Below the pieces are notes generated by a model that was given only the letters and a program-made list of their open reading frames with translations, had not been told where the DNA came from and searched no databases. From assembly GCF_016748675.1 (NCBI RefSeq), contig NZ_CP051534.1:682001-746000 (forward strand): DNA of 64,000 nucleotides, written 5' to 3'. The translations under genes were made by a program, and so were the position numbers. This DNA is from Helicobacter pylori (GTDB lineage Bacteria > Campylobacterota > Campylobacteria > Campylobacterales > Helicobacteraceae). Positions 10,741 to 19,902 of the stretch are shown piece after piece (position 1 is the first letter of the stretch; each line of letters starts with the position of its first letter).

Positions 10741-11256
10741 GTGGAAAAATTACCTAAAAAACGAGTTTCTAAAACCAAATCACAAAAACTTATCCATAGC
10801 CTAACCACCCAAAAAAACAGAGCCTTCCTCAAAAAAATCAGCGCTAATGAAATGCTTTTAGAGTTAGAAAAAGGGGCGTTCAAAAAAAATGAAGCCTATT
10901 TTATTTCTGATGAAGAAGATAAAAATTACGTTTTAGTGCCAGATAATGTGATCTCTCTTTTGGCAGAAAACGCCAGAAAGGCTTTTGAAGCCAGGCTTAG
11001 GGCGGAATTAGAAAGGGATATTATCACCCAAGCGCCGATTGATTTTGAAGATGTGCGCGAAGTTTCTTTGCAATTGTTAGAAAATTTACGCCAAAAAGAC
11101 GGGAATTTGCCCAATATCAATACCTTAAATTTTGTCAAACAAATCAAAAAAGAACACCCTAATTTATTTTTTAATTTTGACAACATGTTCAAACAACCCC
11201 CTTTCAATGAGAATAATTTTGAAAATTTTGACAATAGCGATGAGGAAAATTTTTAA
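10741..11256 (+). CDS. Conserved Helicobacter hypothetical protein (possibly UPF0763/DUF2603)
   Basis: A 171-residue soluble protein with a basic N-terminus ([15 protein letters not shown]), a charged middle and an acidic, Asn/Phe-rich tail ([17 protein letters not shown]). There is no signal peptide or membrane segment. From memory it resembles the epsilonproteobacterial family catalogued as UPF0763; I cannot assign a function. GTG start behind a clear AAAAGGA site. The stop codon overlaps the hemN ATG (TAATG), which suggests translational coupling. Confidence 0.8.
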
Positions 11257-12629
11257 TGCAAACCATCGATTTTGAAAAATTTTCGCAATATTCCAAGCCC
11301 GGCCCACGATACACTAGCTACCCCACAGCGGTGGAATTTAAAGAAAATTTTAATGAAGAGAGCTTGAAAACGGCGTTTTTTAACCATGACAACCTCAAAA
11401 ACCCCATGCCCTTATCGCTTTATACGCATTTGCCCTTTTGTAGGAGCGCGTGTTATTTTTGCGCATGTTCAGTCATTTACACCAGTTTAGAAGAGAAAAA
11501 AGTCCGCTATATCAGCTACCTTAAAAAAGAACTCGCTCTTTTAAAAAATGCGATGGACACTAACAGAGAAGTGGCGCAATTCCACTATGGAGGCGGCACG
11601 CCGACCTTTTTTTCGCCCCCTCAATTAGACGAGATCACGCAAAGCATTCAAGAAGTTTTCTCTAATTTCAGCCAAGATATTGAAATGAGTTGCGAGATTG
11701 ATCCTAGGCATTTCACTAGAGAACACATGCAAACCTTGTTTGATAGGGGGTTTAACCGCTTGAGTTTTGGGGTGCAGGATTTTGATTTTGAGGTTCAAAA
11801 AGCCATTCATAGGATCCAGCCTTTTGAAATGGTTCAAGAATCGGTGAAGCTCGCTAGAGATTACGGCATCAAATCCATTAATTTTGATTTGATTTATGGC
11901 TTACCCAACCAGACTAAAGAGAGTTTTTTAAAAACTTTGGAATGGGTTTTGAAACTGGATCCGGACCGATTAGCGGTGTTTAATTACGCGCATGTGCCTT
12001 GGGTGAAAAAAACGATGCGTAAAATTGATGAAACCTTATTGCCAAGCCCTAGAGACAAGCTAGAGATTTTAGAATCTCTCATCAGTTTTTTAGAAAAAGC
12101 CAATTATCAAATGATAGGCATGGATCATTTCGCTAAAAGCGATAACGAATTGTATCTAGCCCTTCAAAAAGCGGAGTTACGCCGTAATTTTCAAGGCTAT
12201 ACCACGAAAAAATTCACTCAAACCATTGGCATTGGCGTTACAAGCATTGGCGAAGGGGGCGATTATTACACGCAAAATTATAAGGACTTGCACCAGTATG
12301 AAAAAGCCCTTGATTTGGGGCATTTACCGGTAGAAAGGGGTGTATCACTCACCAAAGAAGATGTTTTAAGAAAAGAAGTGATTATGCAGATGATGAGCAA
12401 TTTAAAATTGGATTACTCTAAGATTGAAGAAAAATTTTCTATTGATTTTAAAGCGCATTTTAAAAAAGAATTAGAAAAATTAAAGCCTTATAAAGAAGCG
12501 GGCTTGCTTTCTTTCAATTCTAAAGGCTTTGAAATGACAAGGACAGGGGGCATGCTCGTAAGAAACATGGCCATGGAGTTTGACGCGTATTTGCGTGGGG
12601 GCGAAAAACATTTCAGTAAAACGCTATGA
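11256..12629 (+). CDS. hemN: Oxygen-independent coproporphyrinogen III oxidase
   Basis: A radical-SAM enzyme that decarboxylates coproporphyrinogen III to protoporphyrinogen IX in haem synthesis. The cluster ligands C62, C66 and C69 plus the adjacent C71 form the CX3CXFCXC pattern of true HemN, in LPFCRSACYFCACS. GGGTPTFF and a HemN C-terminal domain follow. 457 residues matches E. coli HemN length. The extra fourth cysteine favours HemN over the haem-chaperone HemW. Overlaps both neighbours. Confidence 0.93.
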   Translation: MQTIDFEKFSQYSKPGPRYTSYPTAVEFKENFNEESLKTAFFNHDNLKNPMPLSLYTHLPFCRSACYFCACSVIYTSLEEKKVRYISYLKKELALLKNAMDTNREVAQFHYGGGTPTFFSPPQLDEITQSIQEVFSNFSQDIEMSCEIDPRHFTREHMQTLFDRGFNRLSFGVQDFDFEVQKAIHRIQPFEMVQESVKLARDYGIKSINFDLIYGLPNQTKESFLKTLEWVLKLDPDRLAVFNYAHVPWVKKTMRKIDETLLPSPRDKLEILESLISFLEKANYQMIGMDHFAKSDNELYLALQKAELRRNFQGYTTKKFTQTIGIGVTSIGEGGDYYTQNYKDLHQYEKALDLGHLPVERGVSLTKEDVLRKEVIMQMMSNLKLDYSKIEEKFSIDFKAHFKKELEKLKPYKEAGLLSFNSKGFEMTRTGGMLVRNMAMEFDAYLRGGEKHFSKTL

Positions 12630-13927
12630 ATGAAAATATTAATGAAAATATTTTTGAAGAAGTAGGGGACGCTTGCGTTAAATGCGCTAAATGCGTGCCA
12701 GGTTGCACGATATATCGCATTCATAAAGACGAAGCGACTTCGCCTAGGGGCTTTTTGGATTTGATGCGCCTAAACGCTCAAAACAAGCTCCAATTAGACA
12801 CGAATTTAAAACACCTTTTAGAAACTTGTTTTTTATGTACCGCTTGCGTGGAAACTTGCCCCTTTCATTTGCCCATAGACACTTTAATAGAAAAAGCCAG
12901 AGAAAAAATCGCTCAAAAATACGGCATCGCTTGGTATAAAAAATCCTATTTTTCCCTTTTAAAAAACCGCAAAAAAATGGATAGGGTGTTTTCGGTGGCG
13001 CATTTTTTAGCCCCTTGCGTTTTCAAGCAAGTGGGGGATAGTTTAGAGCCTAGGGCGGTGTTTAAAGGCTTGTTCAAACGCTTCAAAAAAAGCGCTCTGC
13101 CTCCCTTAAATCAAAAAAGTTTTTTACAAAAACATGCAGAAATGAAGCCTTTAGAAAACCCCATTCAAAAAGTGGCGATTTTTATAGGGTGCTTGAGCAA
13201 TTACCATTACCAGCAAGTGGGGGAAAGCTTGTTGTATATTTTAGAAAAACTCAACATTCAAGCGATCATCCCTAAGCAAGAATGCTGCTCAGCCCCTGCG
13301 TATTTTACCGGCGATAAAGACACCACGCTTTTTTTAGTGAAAAAAAACATAGAATGGTTTGAAAGCTATTTAGATGGAGTGGATGCGATCATCGTGCCTG
13401 AAGCCACATGCGCTAGCATGCTTATTAACGATTATTACAAGGTGTTTTTAGGCGAAAAAGATAAGGATTTGTATGTGAAGCGCTTGGAAAAAATCACGCC
13501 TAAAATCTATCTGGCGAGCGTGTTTTTAGAGAAGCACACCCCTTTAAAAAGTCTTTTAGAAAAAATCCCTAAGGGAAAAAAAGAGACTATCACTTATCAT
13601 AACCCTTGCCATGCCAAAAAAACCCTAAACGCTCATAAAGAAGTGCGAAACTTGCTCAACTCGCATTATGAAATTAAAGAAATGCCGGACAATTGTTGTG
13701 GTTTTGGGGGGATTACGATGCAAACCGAAAAGGCGGAGTTTTCTCTAAAAGTGGGGCTTCTTAGGGCTAAAGAAATCATAGACACCAAAGCTAGAATTTT
13801 GAGCGCAGAATGTGGGGCATGCCACATGCAGCTTAACAACGCTTTAAAGTCTTTAGACGACCCTAACACCCCCTCTTTTTCACACCCTTTAGAACTCATC
13901 GCTAAAGCTTTAAAAAGCGCTGAATAA
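12626..13927 (+). CDS. Fe-S/CCG-domain oxidoreductase subunit (GlpC/GlcF type)
   Basis: Cytoplasmic or peripheral-membrane electron-transfer subunit. Two [4Fe-4S] ferredoxin motifs are seen at C17, C20, C23, C27 and at C68, C71, C74, C78. Two CCG domains follow, with CCSAPAYFTGD and CCGFGG. Usually annotated anaerobic glycerol-3-phosphate dehydrogenase subunit C, but no GlpA or GlpB gene is adjacent, so a partner role in glycolate or lactate oxidation (GlcF/LutA-like) is equally possible. ATGA overlap with hemN. It is the last gene of the block. Confidence 0.8.
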   Translation: MNENINENIFEEVGDACVKCAKCVPGCTIYRIHKDEATSPRGFLDLMRLNAQNKLQLDTNLKHLLETCFLCTACVETCPFHLPIDTLIEKAREKIAQKYGIAWYKKSYFSLLKNRKKMDRVFSVAHFLAPCVFKQVGDSLEPRAVFKGLFKRFKKSALPPLNQKSFLQKHAEMKPLENPIQKVAIFIGCLSNYHYQQVGESLLYILEKLNIQAIIPKQECCSAPAYFTGDKDTTLFLVKKNIEWFESYLDGVDAIIVPEATCASMLINDYYKVFLGEKDKDLYVKRLEKITPKIYLASVFLEKHTPLKSLLEKIPKGKKETITYHNPCHAKKTLNAHKEVRNLLNSHYEIKEMPDNCCGFGGITMQTEKAEFSLKVGLLRAKEIIDTKARILSAECGACHMQLNNALKSLDDPNTPSFSHPLELIAKALKSAE

Positions 13928-13962
13928 AAAGCCTTTTAACCCCATTTTTCAGCATCTTTTTA

Positions 13963-13968
13963 TATAAT
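13963..13968 (+). promoter_or_regulatory. Promoter -10 (TATAAT) for the restriction-modification gene
   Basis: A consensus TATAAT in TTTATATAATG lies 34 bases before the ATG at 14002, which has an AAGGA ribosome site. Confidence 0.65.
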
Positions 13969-14001
13969 GTAGAACTTTAACGCTACTATAAGGAATGAAA
14001 A

Positions 14002-14955
14002 ATGCAAGAAATCAGCGCCTACGAACTCATCAAACAAAAACTGCACGCCATACCCAACTCACGCCATAAAGGGAGCTTGTTTGAAAAAATTTCTAAGCAA
14101 TTTTTATTAGAGCATGACAGCGCTAACGAATACGAGTCTATTGATCTTTGGTATGATTGGGAATTAAGGGGGAAGGAGCGCGATAAGGGGATTGATATAG
14201 TCATTACGACCTCAAACAAAGAATGCATCGCCGTGCAATGCAAATTCCATCAAAACAGCATCTCATATAACGACATTTCACCTTTTTTAACCCAATTGCA
14301 AAGCGGGGTAGGCGAGGTTAGGTTTAAAAAAGGGATCATCATCTCCACTTCTAATTTAACCTCTGAAGCCCTTAAAGCAATTGAGCAAATCAGAAGCACA
14401 GGAATGGGTATTGATATTGATGAAATCACTGAAGAGGATTTTATCTATTCTCAGATTGATTGGGAAAAGTTTGATCCCACGCAAACGCAAGACGAACTCC
14501 CCTTATGCGATAAGAAAAGGCCGCGCACCCACCAAACGGAAGCCATAAACGCCACCAAAGAGTATTTTTCTGACCCTAAAAACGCTAGAGGCAAGCTCAT
14601 TATGGCATGCGGGACCGGCAAAACCTACACTTCTTTAAAAATCATGGAAGCTTTAGAACCCAAGATCACGCTTTTTTTAGCGCCAAGCATCGCTTTGCTT
14701 TCTCAAACTTTTAGAGAATACGCGCAAGAAAAAAGCGAGCCTTTTTACGCTTCTATCGTGTGCAGCGATGATAAAACCGGGCAAAGTAAGAACGAAGACA
14801 ATGACGATATTAAATTTTCTGAGCTCCCTATAAAGCCCTCCACTCGCCTTGAAGACATTTTAAGCGTTTATGAAAAAGCGCAAAAAGAAAACAAGCGCTT
14901 CATTATCTTTTCAACAGCGATGAAAATATCAAGGCTAAACAACGCCTTTACATGA
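14002..14955 (+). pseudogene. Type ISP-like restriction-modification enzyme, N-terminal piece (nuclease + helicase motif I)
   Basis: First part of a single-chain nuclease-helicase-methyltransferase. Residues 24-84 form an Mrr-type PD-(D/E)XK nuclease (D65, then QCK at 79-81). The helicase Q-like motif RTHQTEAI is at 175-182, Walker A ACGTGKT near 202-208, and motif Ia in LFLAPSIALLSQT. The frame then reads FIIFST followed by a nonsense tail MKISRLNNAFT and a stop. Read one frame over, the same bases give NSDENIKAKQRLYMTATP, the normal continuation just before helicase motif III. The segment with the DEAH box (motif II) is therefore missing and the frame is shifted. The stop overlaps the ATG of the second piece (ATGA). 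Confidence 0.85.
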
Positions 14956-17900
14956 CCGCCACGCCTAAAGTGTATAGCGAAAGCTCCAAAGCTAAAGCCA
15001 AAGAGAAAGATAATGTTATCTATTCCATGGACGATGCGGATATTTTTGGCGAAGAAATCTATACGCTCAATTTTTCAAAAGCGATCGCTTTGGATCTCTT
15101 AACCGATTACAAAGTCATCATTTTAGCGGTGCGAAAAGAAAATTTAAGCGGCGTTACTAACAGCGTGAATCAAAAGATCAGCCAGCTCAAAGCCGAAGGC
15201 ACTAAATTGGATAAAAAGCTCATCAATAACGAATTTGTGTGTAAGATCGTTGGCACGCATAAAGGATTAGCCAAGCAGGATCTAATCGTTTTAGACGATA
15301 AAAACAAAGAAGATCACAACTTGCAAAACCAATACGACACCGCTCCTTCTCAAAGAGCCATAAACTTTTGTAAAAGCATTAACACGAGCAAGAACATTAA
15401 AGACTCCTTTGAAACGATCATGGAATGCTATGATGAAGAGTTGAAGAAAAAGAGTTTTAAAAACCTAACCATCAGCATCGATCACATTGATGGCACCATG
15501 AATTGTAAGGTTAGGCTTGAAAAATTAGAAGAACTCAATCAATTTGAGCCTAACACTTGCAAGGTTTTAAGTAACGCTAGGTGTTTGAGCGAAGGGGTGG
15601 ATGTCCCGGCATTAGATAGCATTGTCTTTTTTGATGGCAAAAGCGCTATGGTGGATATTATCCAAGCGGTGGGTAGGGTGATGCGAAAAGCCAAACACAA
15701 GAAAAGAGGCTATATCATTTTGCCTATCGCTTTAGAAGAGAGTGAGATTAAAAACTTAGATGAAGCCGTCAATAACACCAATTTCCAAAACATTTGGAAA
15801 GTGATAAAAGCCTTAAGAAGCCATGACCCAAGCCTGGTTGATGAAGCCATTTTTAAAGAAAAAATCAAAATCTTTGGAAGCGATGATACAAAAAATCCAG
15901 ACGATGAGGAAGAGTTAAAAAAAGATAAAACCCAACACCAAAACGATCCCAAAGAAGCCCAAAAAACCCTTTTTGACGCTATCTTGTTGCAAGATCTAGC
16001 GAACGCTGTGTATAATGTCATGCCCACTAAATTAGGGGATAGGAATTATTGGGAAAATTTCACCAAAAAAACGGGCAATATCGCAAGGACCTTGAACAAC
16101 CGCTTGAAAATGATTTTTGGCAAAAACCCTGAATTTTTCCACGACTTTTTGGATTCCTTAAGGGAAAACATCCATCAAAACATCAGAGAAGAGGAAGCTT
16201 TGGATATGATCACCTCTCATATCATCACTAAGCCCATTTTTGATGCGATTTTTGGGGACAATATTAAAAACCCTATCGCTAAAGCCTTGGACAAAATGGT
16301 TTTAAAACTCTCTAGCTTGGGATTAGAAGGGGAAACTAAAGATCTTAAAAACCTCTATGAAAGCGTGAAAACCGAAGCAACACACGCCAAAAGCCAAAAA
16401 AGCCAGCAAGAACTCATTAAAAACCTCTACAACACTTTCTTTAAAGAAGCCTTTAGGAAGCAAAGCGAAAAACTAGGGATCGTTTATACGCCTATAGAGG
16501 TGGTGGATTTCATCTTAAGGGCCACTAACGGCATTTTGAAAAAGCATTTCAACACGGATTTTAACGATAAAAACATCACGATTTTTGACCCATTCACCGG
16601 CACCGGGAGTTTTATCGCACGGTTGCTTTCTAAAGAAAATAATCTCATTAGCGATGAAGCCTTAAAAGAGAAATTTCAAAAAAATTTGTTCGCTTTTGAC
16701 ATCGTGCTTTTATCTTATTACATCGCTTTAATCAATATCACCCAAGCCGCGCAAAATAGGGACAGCTCGTTAAAAAATTTCAAAAACATCGCGCTCACGG
16801 ACAGCCTGGATTATTTAGAAGAAAAAAGCGCTAAGGGGGTATTCCCTTTATTTGAAGATTTGAAAGAAAACCAAGACATCAAAGACACTCTGGCCGGCCA
16901 AAATATCCGAGTTATCATCGGCAACCCGCCTTATTCAGCCGGCGCCAAAAGCGAAAACGATAACAACCAAAACCTCTCACACCCTAAGCTTGAAAAATGG
17001 GTTTATGAAACTTACGGAAAAAATTCCACCGCCAAAGCGGGGAAAACCACACGAGATGCGCTCATCCAGTCAATCCGCATGGCGAGCGATCTTTTAAAAG
17101 ATAAGGGGGTGATAGGCTTTGTGGTGAACGGGAGTTTCATTGACTCTAAAAGCGCGGACGGGTTCAGGAAATGCGTGGCCAAAGATTTTTCGCACCTTTA
17201 CATACTGAATTTGAGGGGGAACGCAAGAACTTCAGGGGAGGAGCGAAAAAAACAAGGAGATGGAATCTTTGATAGCGGATCAAGGGCGACGGTAGCGATT
17301 ATCTTTTTTGTCAAAGACAAGAGCGTTCAAAATAGCGCCATCCATTACTACGATATTGGGGATTATTTGAAAAGAGAAGAAAAACTCAATCGGCTCGCTA
17401 ACTTCACAAACCTAGAGGCCATCGCTTTTGAAACCATCACCCCAAATGACAAAGGCGATTGGATCAACCAAAGGAATGACGATTTTGAAAAACTCATCCC
17501 TTTAAAAAGAGACAAAAAACGCCAAAACCCTAGCGTTTTTGACATCAATTCGTTAGGGATAACCACTGGCCGTGATCCTTGGGTGTATAATTTTTCGCCA
17601 AAAACTTTAATGCAATCGGTGCAAACATGCATTGACACCTATAACGCTGACTTGAAGCGCTTCAATGAGGTTTTTAGGGAAGCTTTCAAACAACGCACCA
17701 AAGGTATCAAGTCAGCCGATCGCTACAAGCACCTAAACGATCAAGAAATCACCACCGATAAAACGAAAATCGCTTGGGTTCAAAATCTTAAAACGCAACT
17801 GATAAAAGGGAAAAAGCTTGATGATTTTTCGCAAGAAAAAATCTCTGTTAGTTTGTATCGCCCTTTTAACAAACAATATTTTTACTACGAGCGAGAGCTT

Positions 17901-18686
17901 GCTTGGAGTTTTTACTCAATGAAAAAAATTTTCCCGGACAAAAGCGCGCGTAATGTGGTGATTAATACCAGTTCAATGGCTTCTTCAATGGCTTCAAGAA
18001 ATTTTTCTTGCTTGATTGCAAACGAGATTACTGATATCCACACAATGGCGAACACCCAAGCTTACCCTTTGTATTATTACGACGATCTGGGGAACCGCTA
18101 TAACGCTATCAGCGGCTATGCGCTCAATCTGTTCAGGAGGCATTACCAAGATGACTCTATCGTTGAAGAAGAGATTTTTTACTACATTTATGCGATTTTC
18201 CACCATAAAGGCTATTTGGAAAAATACAAAAATTCCCTCGCCAAAGAAGCGCCGCGCATCGCTTTGAGCCAGGATTTTAAAGAACTTTCTATTCTTGGCA
18301 AAGAATTAGGAGAGTTGCATTTGAACTATGAGAGCGGGGAAATGCACACAAGCGTTAAACATAACCTACTAGAGAGCGCCGAAATGGAGGGTTATTATGA
18401 TGTGGTTAAAATGACCAAAAAAGGGGATTGCATCATTTATAACAAAAATATCACCATCACTAAGATCCCACAAAAAGCCTTTGACTATGTGGTGAATGGT
18501 AAGAGTGCGATTGACTGGGTGATCGAACGCTATTCAATCACTAAAGATAAAGACAGCTTGATTGAAAACAACCCGAACGATTACGCCGGCGGAAAATACG
18601 TTTTTGAACTCCTTTGTAGGGTCATCAAACTTTCTGAAAAAAGCGTGGATTTGATTGAAAAGATCAGCGAAAAGAGGTTTGAGTGA
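14952..18686 (+). CDS. Type ISP-like restriction-modification enzyme, C-terminal piece (helicase end + N6-adenine methyltransferase + TRD)
   Basis: 1244 residues starting inside helicase motif III (MTATP). The rest of the second RecA-like domain follows (CLSEGVDVPALDSIVFFD, QAVGRVMRK = motif VI), then a coupler. The gamma-type adenine methyltransferase has motif I DPFTGTGSF near residue 543 and motif IV NPPY near residue 657. A ~400-residue C-terminal target-recognition region ends the protein. No ribosome site precedes the ATG, but the ATGA overlap could allow reinitiation, so a methyltransferase-active product is possible. Restriction should be dead, because nuclease and helicase are split. 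Family analogy is with LlaGI/LlaBIII; target site unknown. Confidence 0.8.
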   Translation: MTATPKVYSESSKAKAKEKDNVIYSMDDADIFGEEIYTLNFSKAIALDLLTDYKVIILAVRKENLSGVTNSVNQKISQLKAEGTKLDKKLINNEFVCKIVGTHKGLAKQDLIVLDDKNKEDHNLQNQYDTAPSQRAINFCKSINTSKNIKDSFETIMECYDEELKKKSFKNLTISIDHIDGTMNCKVRLEKLEELNQFEPNTCKVLSNARCLSEGVDVPALDSIVFFDGKSAMVDIIQAVGRVMRKAKHKKRGYIILPIALEESEIKNLDEAVNNTNFQNIWKVIKALRSHDPSLVDEAIFKEKIKIFGSDDTKNPDDEEELKKDKTQHQNDPKEAQKTLFDAILLQDLANAVYNVMPTKLGDRNYWENFTKKTGNIARTLNNRLKMIFGKNPEFFHDFLDSLRENIHQNIREEEALDMITSHIITKPIFDAIFGDNIKNPIAKALDKMVLKLSSLGLEGETKDLKNLYESVKTEATHAKSQKSQQELIKNLYNTFFKEAFRKQSEKLGIVYTPIEVVDFILRATNGILKKHFNTDFNDKNITIFDPFTGTGSFIARLLSKENNLISDEALKEKFQKNLFAFDIVLLSYYIALINITQAAQNRDSSLKNFKNIALTDSLDYLEEKSAKGVFPLFEDLKENQDIKDTLAGQNIRVIIGNPPYSAGAKSENDNNQNLSHPKLEKWVYETYGKNSTAKAGKTTRDALIQSIRMASDLLKDKGVIGFVVNGSFIDSKSADGFRKCVAKDFSHLYILNLRGNARTSGEERKKQGDGIFDSGSRATVAIIFFVKDKSVQNSAIHYYDIGDYLKREEKLNRLANFTNLEAIAFETITPNDKGDWINQRNDDFEKLIPLKRDKKRQNPSVFDINSLGITTGRDPWVYNFSPKTLMQSVQTCIDTYNADLKRFNEVFREAFKQRTKGIKSADRYKHLNDQEITTDKTKIAWVQNLKTQLIKGKKLDDFSQEKISVSLYRPFNKQYFYYERELAWSFYSMKKIFPDKSARNVVINTSSMASSMASRNFSCLIANEITDIHTMANTQAYPLYYYDDLGNRYNAISGYALNLFRRHYQDDSIVEEEIFYYIYAIFHHKGYLEKYKNSLAKEAPRIALSQDFKELSILGKELGELHLNYESGEMHTSVKHNLLESAEMEGYYDVVKMTKKGDCIIYNKNITITKIPQKAFDYVVNGKSAIDWVIERYSITKDKDSLIENNPNDYAGGKYVFELLCRVIKLSEKSVDLIEKISEKRFE

Positions 18687-18717
18687 AAAACCAACAAAAA
18701 AAGAGTCAATAAAAAGG

Positions 18718-18755
18718 GTATAAGATGGCGTGAAAACAAACGCTTTTTATACCCC
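18718..18755. other. Long imperfect hairpin after the restriction-modification gene
   Basis: GGGTATA at 18718-18724 pairs with TATACCC at 18749-18755, with an inner GCG/CGC pairing. There is no U-tract after it, so it may be an RNA structure or remnant rather than a classic terminator. Confidence 0.4.
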
Positions 18756-18807
18756 ACCTATCCCAAAATCCCCCCAAAAACAGAAAAAATCACCGAGCAA
18801 AACCGCT

Positions 18808-18853
18808 AAAACCCCCTAGAAAATTTAAAATTTTAAGTTTTAGGGGTGTTTTT
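18808..18853 (+). terminator. Rho-independent terminator-like hairpin
   Basis: AAAACCCCCTA pairs with TAGGGGTGTTTT (one bulge) around an AT-rich inner dyad and is followed by TTTTTC. It would end the restriction-modification transcript upstream of horF. Confidence 0.6.
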
Positions 18854-18890
18854 CTTAAGAATTTAGGTTTTTTATAGATTATTATGTTAT

Positions 18891-18896
18891 TATTAT
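18891..18896 (+). promoter_or_regulatory. Putative horF promoter -10 (TATTAT)
   Basis: TATTAT within TGTTATTATTATACGA lies 35 bases before the horF ATG. The hopE upstream region has a similar TGCTATTATTTTACGA block, which supports a shared promoter type. Confidence 0.5.
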
Positions 18897-18930
18897 ACGA
18901 AATGTAGACTTTTAGAAGGAAAAATGTTGT

Positions 18931-19743
18931 ATGAAAAAGTTTGTAGTGTTTAAAACGCTCTGTTTATCGATAGTGTTAGGTAATAGTCTTTTGGCAGCAG
19001 AAGGCAGCACAGAAGTGCAAAAACAATTGGAAAAGCCAAAAGAGTATAAAGCAGTGAAAGGCGAGAAAAACGCTTGGTATTTGGGGATTAGCTATCAAGT
19101 CGGTCAGGCTTCGCAAAGCGTTAAAAACCCCCCTAAAAGCAGTGAATTTAACTATCCTAAGTTCCCTGTGGGTAAAACCGACTATCTGGCCGTTATGCAA
19201 GGCTTAGGGCTTACTGTGGGTTATAAGCAGTTTTTCGGGGAAAAGAGATGGTTTGGTGCGCGCTATTACGGCTTTATGGATTACGGGCATGCCGTGTTTG
19301 GAGCGAACGCTTTGACATCGGATAATGGTGGGGCGTGCAAACTCAATGAACCATGTGCAACCAAAGTAGGGACAATGGGCAATCTGTCTGACATGTTCAC
19401 TTATGGTGTGGGTATTGACACTTTATACAATGTCATCAATAAAGAGGATGCGAGTTTTGGATTCTTTTTTGGGGCTCAAATCGCGGGTAACTCTTGGGGG
19501 AATACGACAGGGGCCTTTTTGGAAACTAAAAGCCCTTATAAGCACACCTCCTATAGCCTTGATCCGGCGATTTTCCAGTTCCTTTTTAATTTAGGGATTC
19601 GCACCCATATTGGCCGGCATCAAGAATTTGACTTTGGCGTGAAGATTCCTACTATCAATGTTTATTATTTTAACCATGGGAATTTGAGCTTCACTTACCG
19701 CCGTCAATACAGTCTTTATGTAGGGTATCGTTACAATTTCTGA
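18931..19743 (+). CDS. horF: Hor-family outer-membrane protein HorF
   Basis: A 270-residue outer-membrane beta-barrel of the H. pylori Hor family. A signal peptide (MKKFVVFKTLCLSIVLGNSLLAA) is followed by the family pattern WYLGISYQVGQASQ and the C-terminal SLYVGYRYNF ending in Phe. Two cysteines near CKLNEPC probably form a surface-loop disulfide. The assignment to HorF (HP0671) rests on position and recall. An AGAAGGA ribosome site selects this ATG; another ATG 7 bases upstream is out of frame. The first 16 coding bases are identical to those of hopE from its second ATG (61259). Confidence 0.85.
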   Translation: MKKFVVFKTLCLSIVLGNSLLAAEGSTEVQKQLEKPKEYKAVKGEKNAWYLGISYQVGQASQSVKNPPKSSEFNYPKFPVGKTDYLAVMQGLGLTVGYKQFFGEKRWFGARYYGFMDYGHAVFGANALTSDNGGACKLNEPCATKVGTMGNLSDMFTYGVGIDTLYNVINKEDASFGFFFGAQIAGNSWGNTTGAFLETKSPYKHTSYSLDPAIFQFLFNLGIRTHIGRHQEFDFGVKIPTINVYYFNHGNLSFTYRRQYSLYVGYRYNF

Positions 19744-19761
19744 TTTAAAACGCTTGTTTTT

Positions 19762-19787
19762 CTCTAATTGAAGTTTTTCAATTAGAG
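19762..19787 (+). terminator. horF terminator
   Basis: A perfect 11-bp stem, CTCTAATTGAA / TTCAATTAGAG, with a 4-base loop and then TTTTCT. It lies 18 bases after the horF stop. Confidence 0.8.
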
Positions 19788-19869
19788 TTTTCTCCATAGA
19801 CCACCGCTTTCTTTTGAAACATTTTTGAAAGTTTTTTGAAAATTAGAATTAAAATCTTTTTAATCATGT

Positions 19870-19875
19870 TATGAT
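19870..19875 (+). promoter_or_regulatory. aspB promoter -10 (TATGAT)
   Basis: TATGAT 27 bases before the ATG, with an AAGGA ribosome site between. Confidence 0.55.
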
Positions 19876-19902
19876 AATCCAAAAATTTAATAAGGATTAA
19901 GC

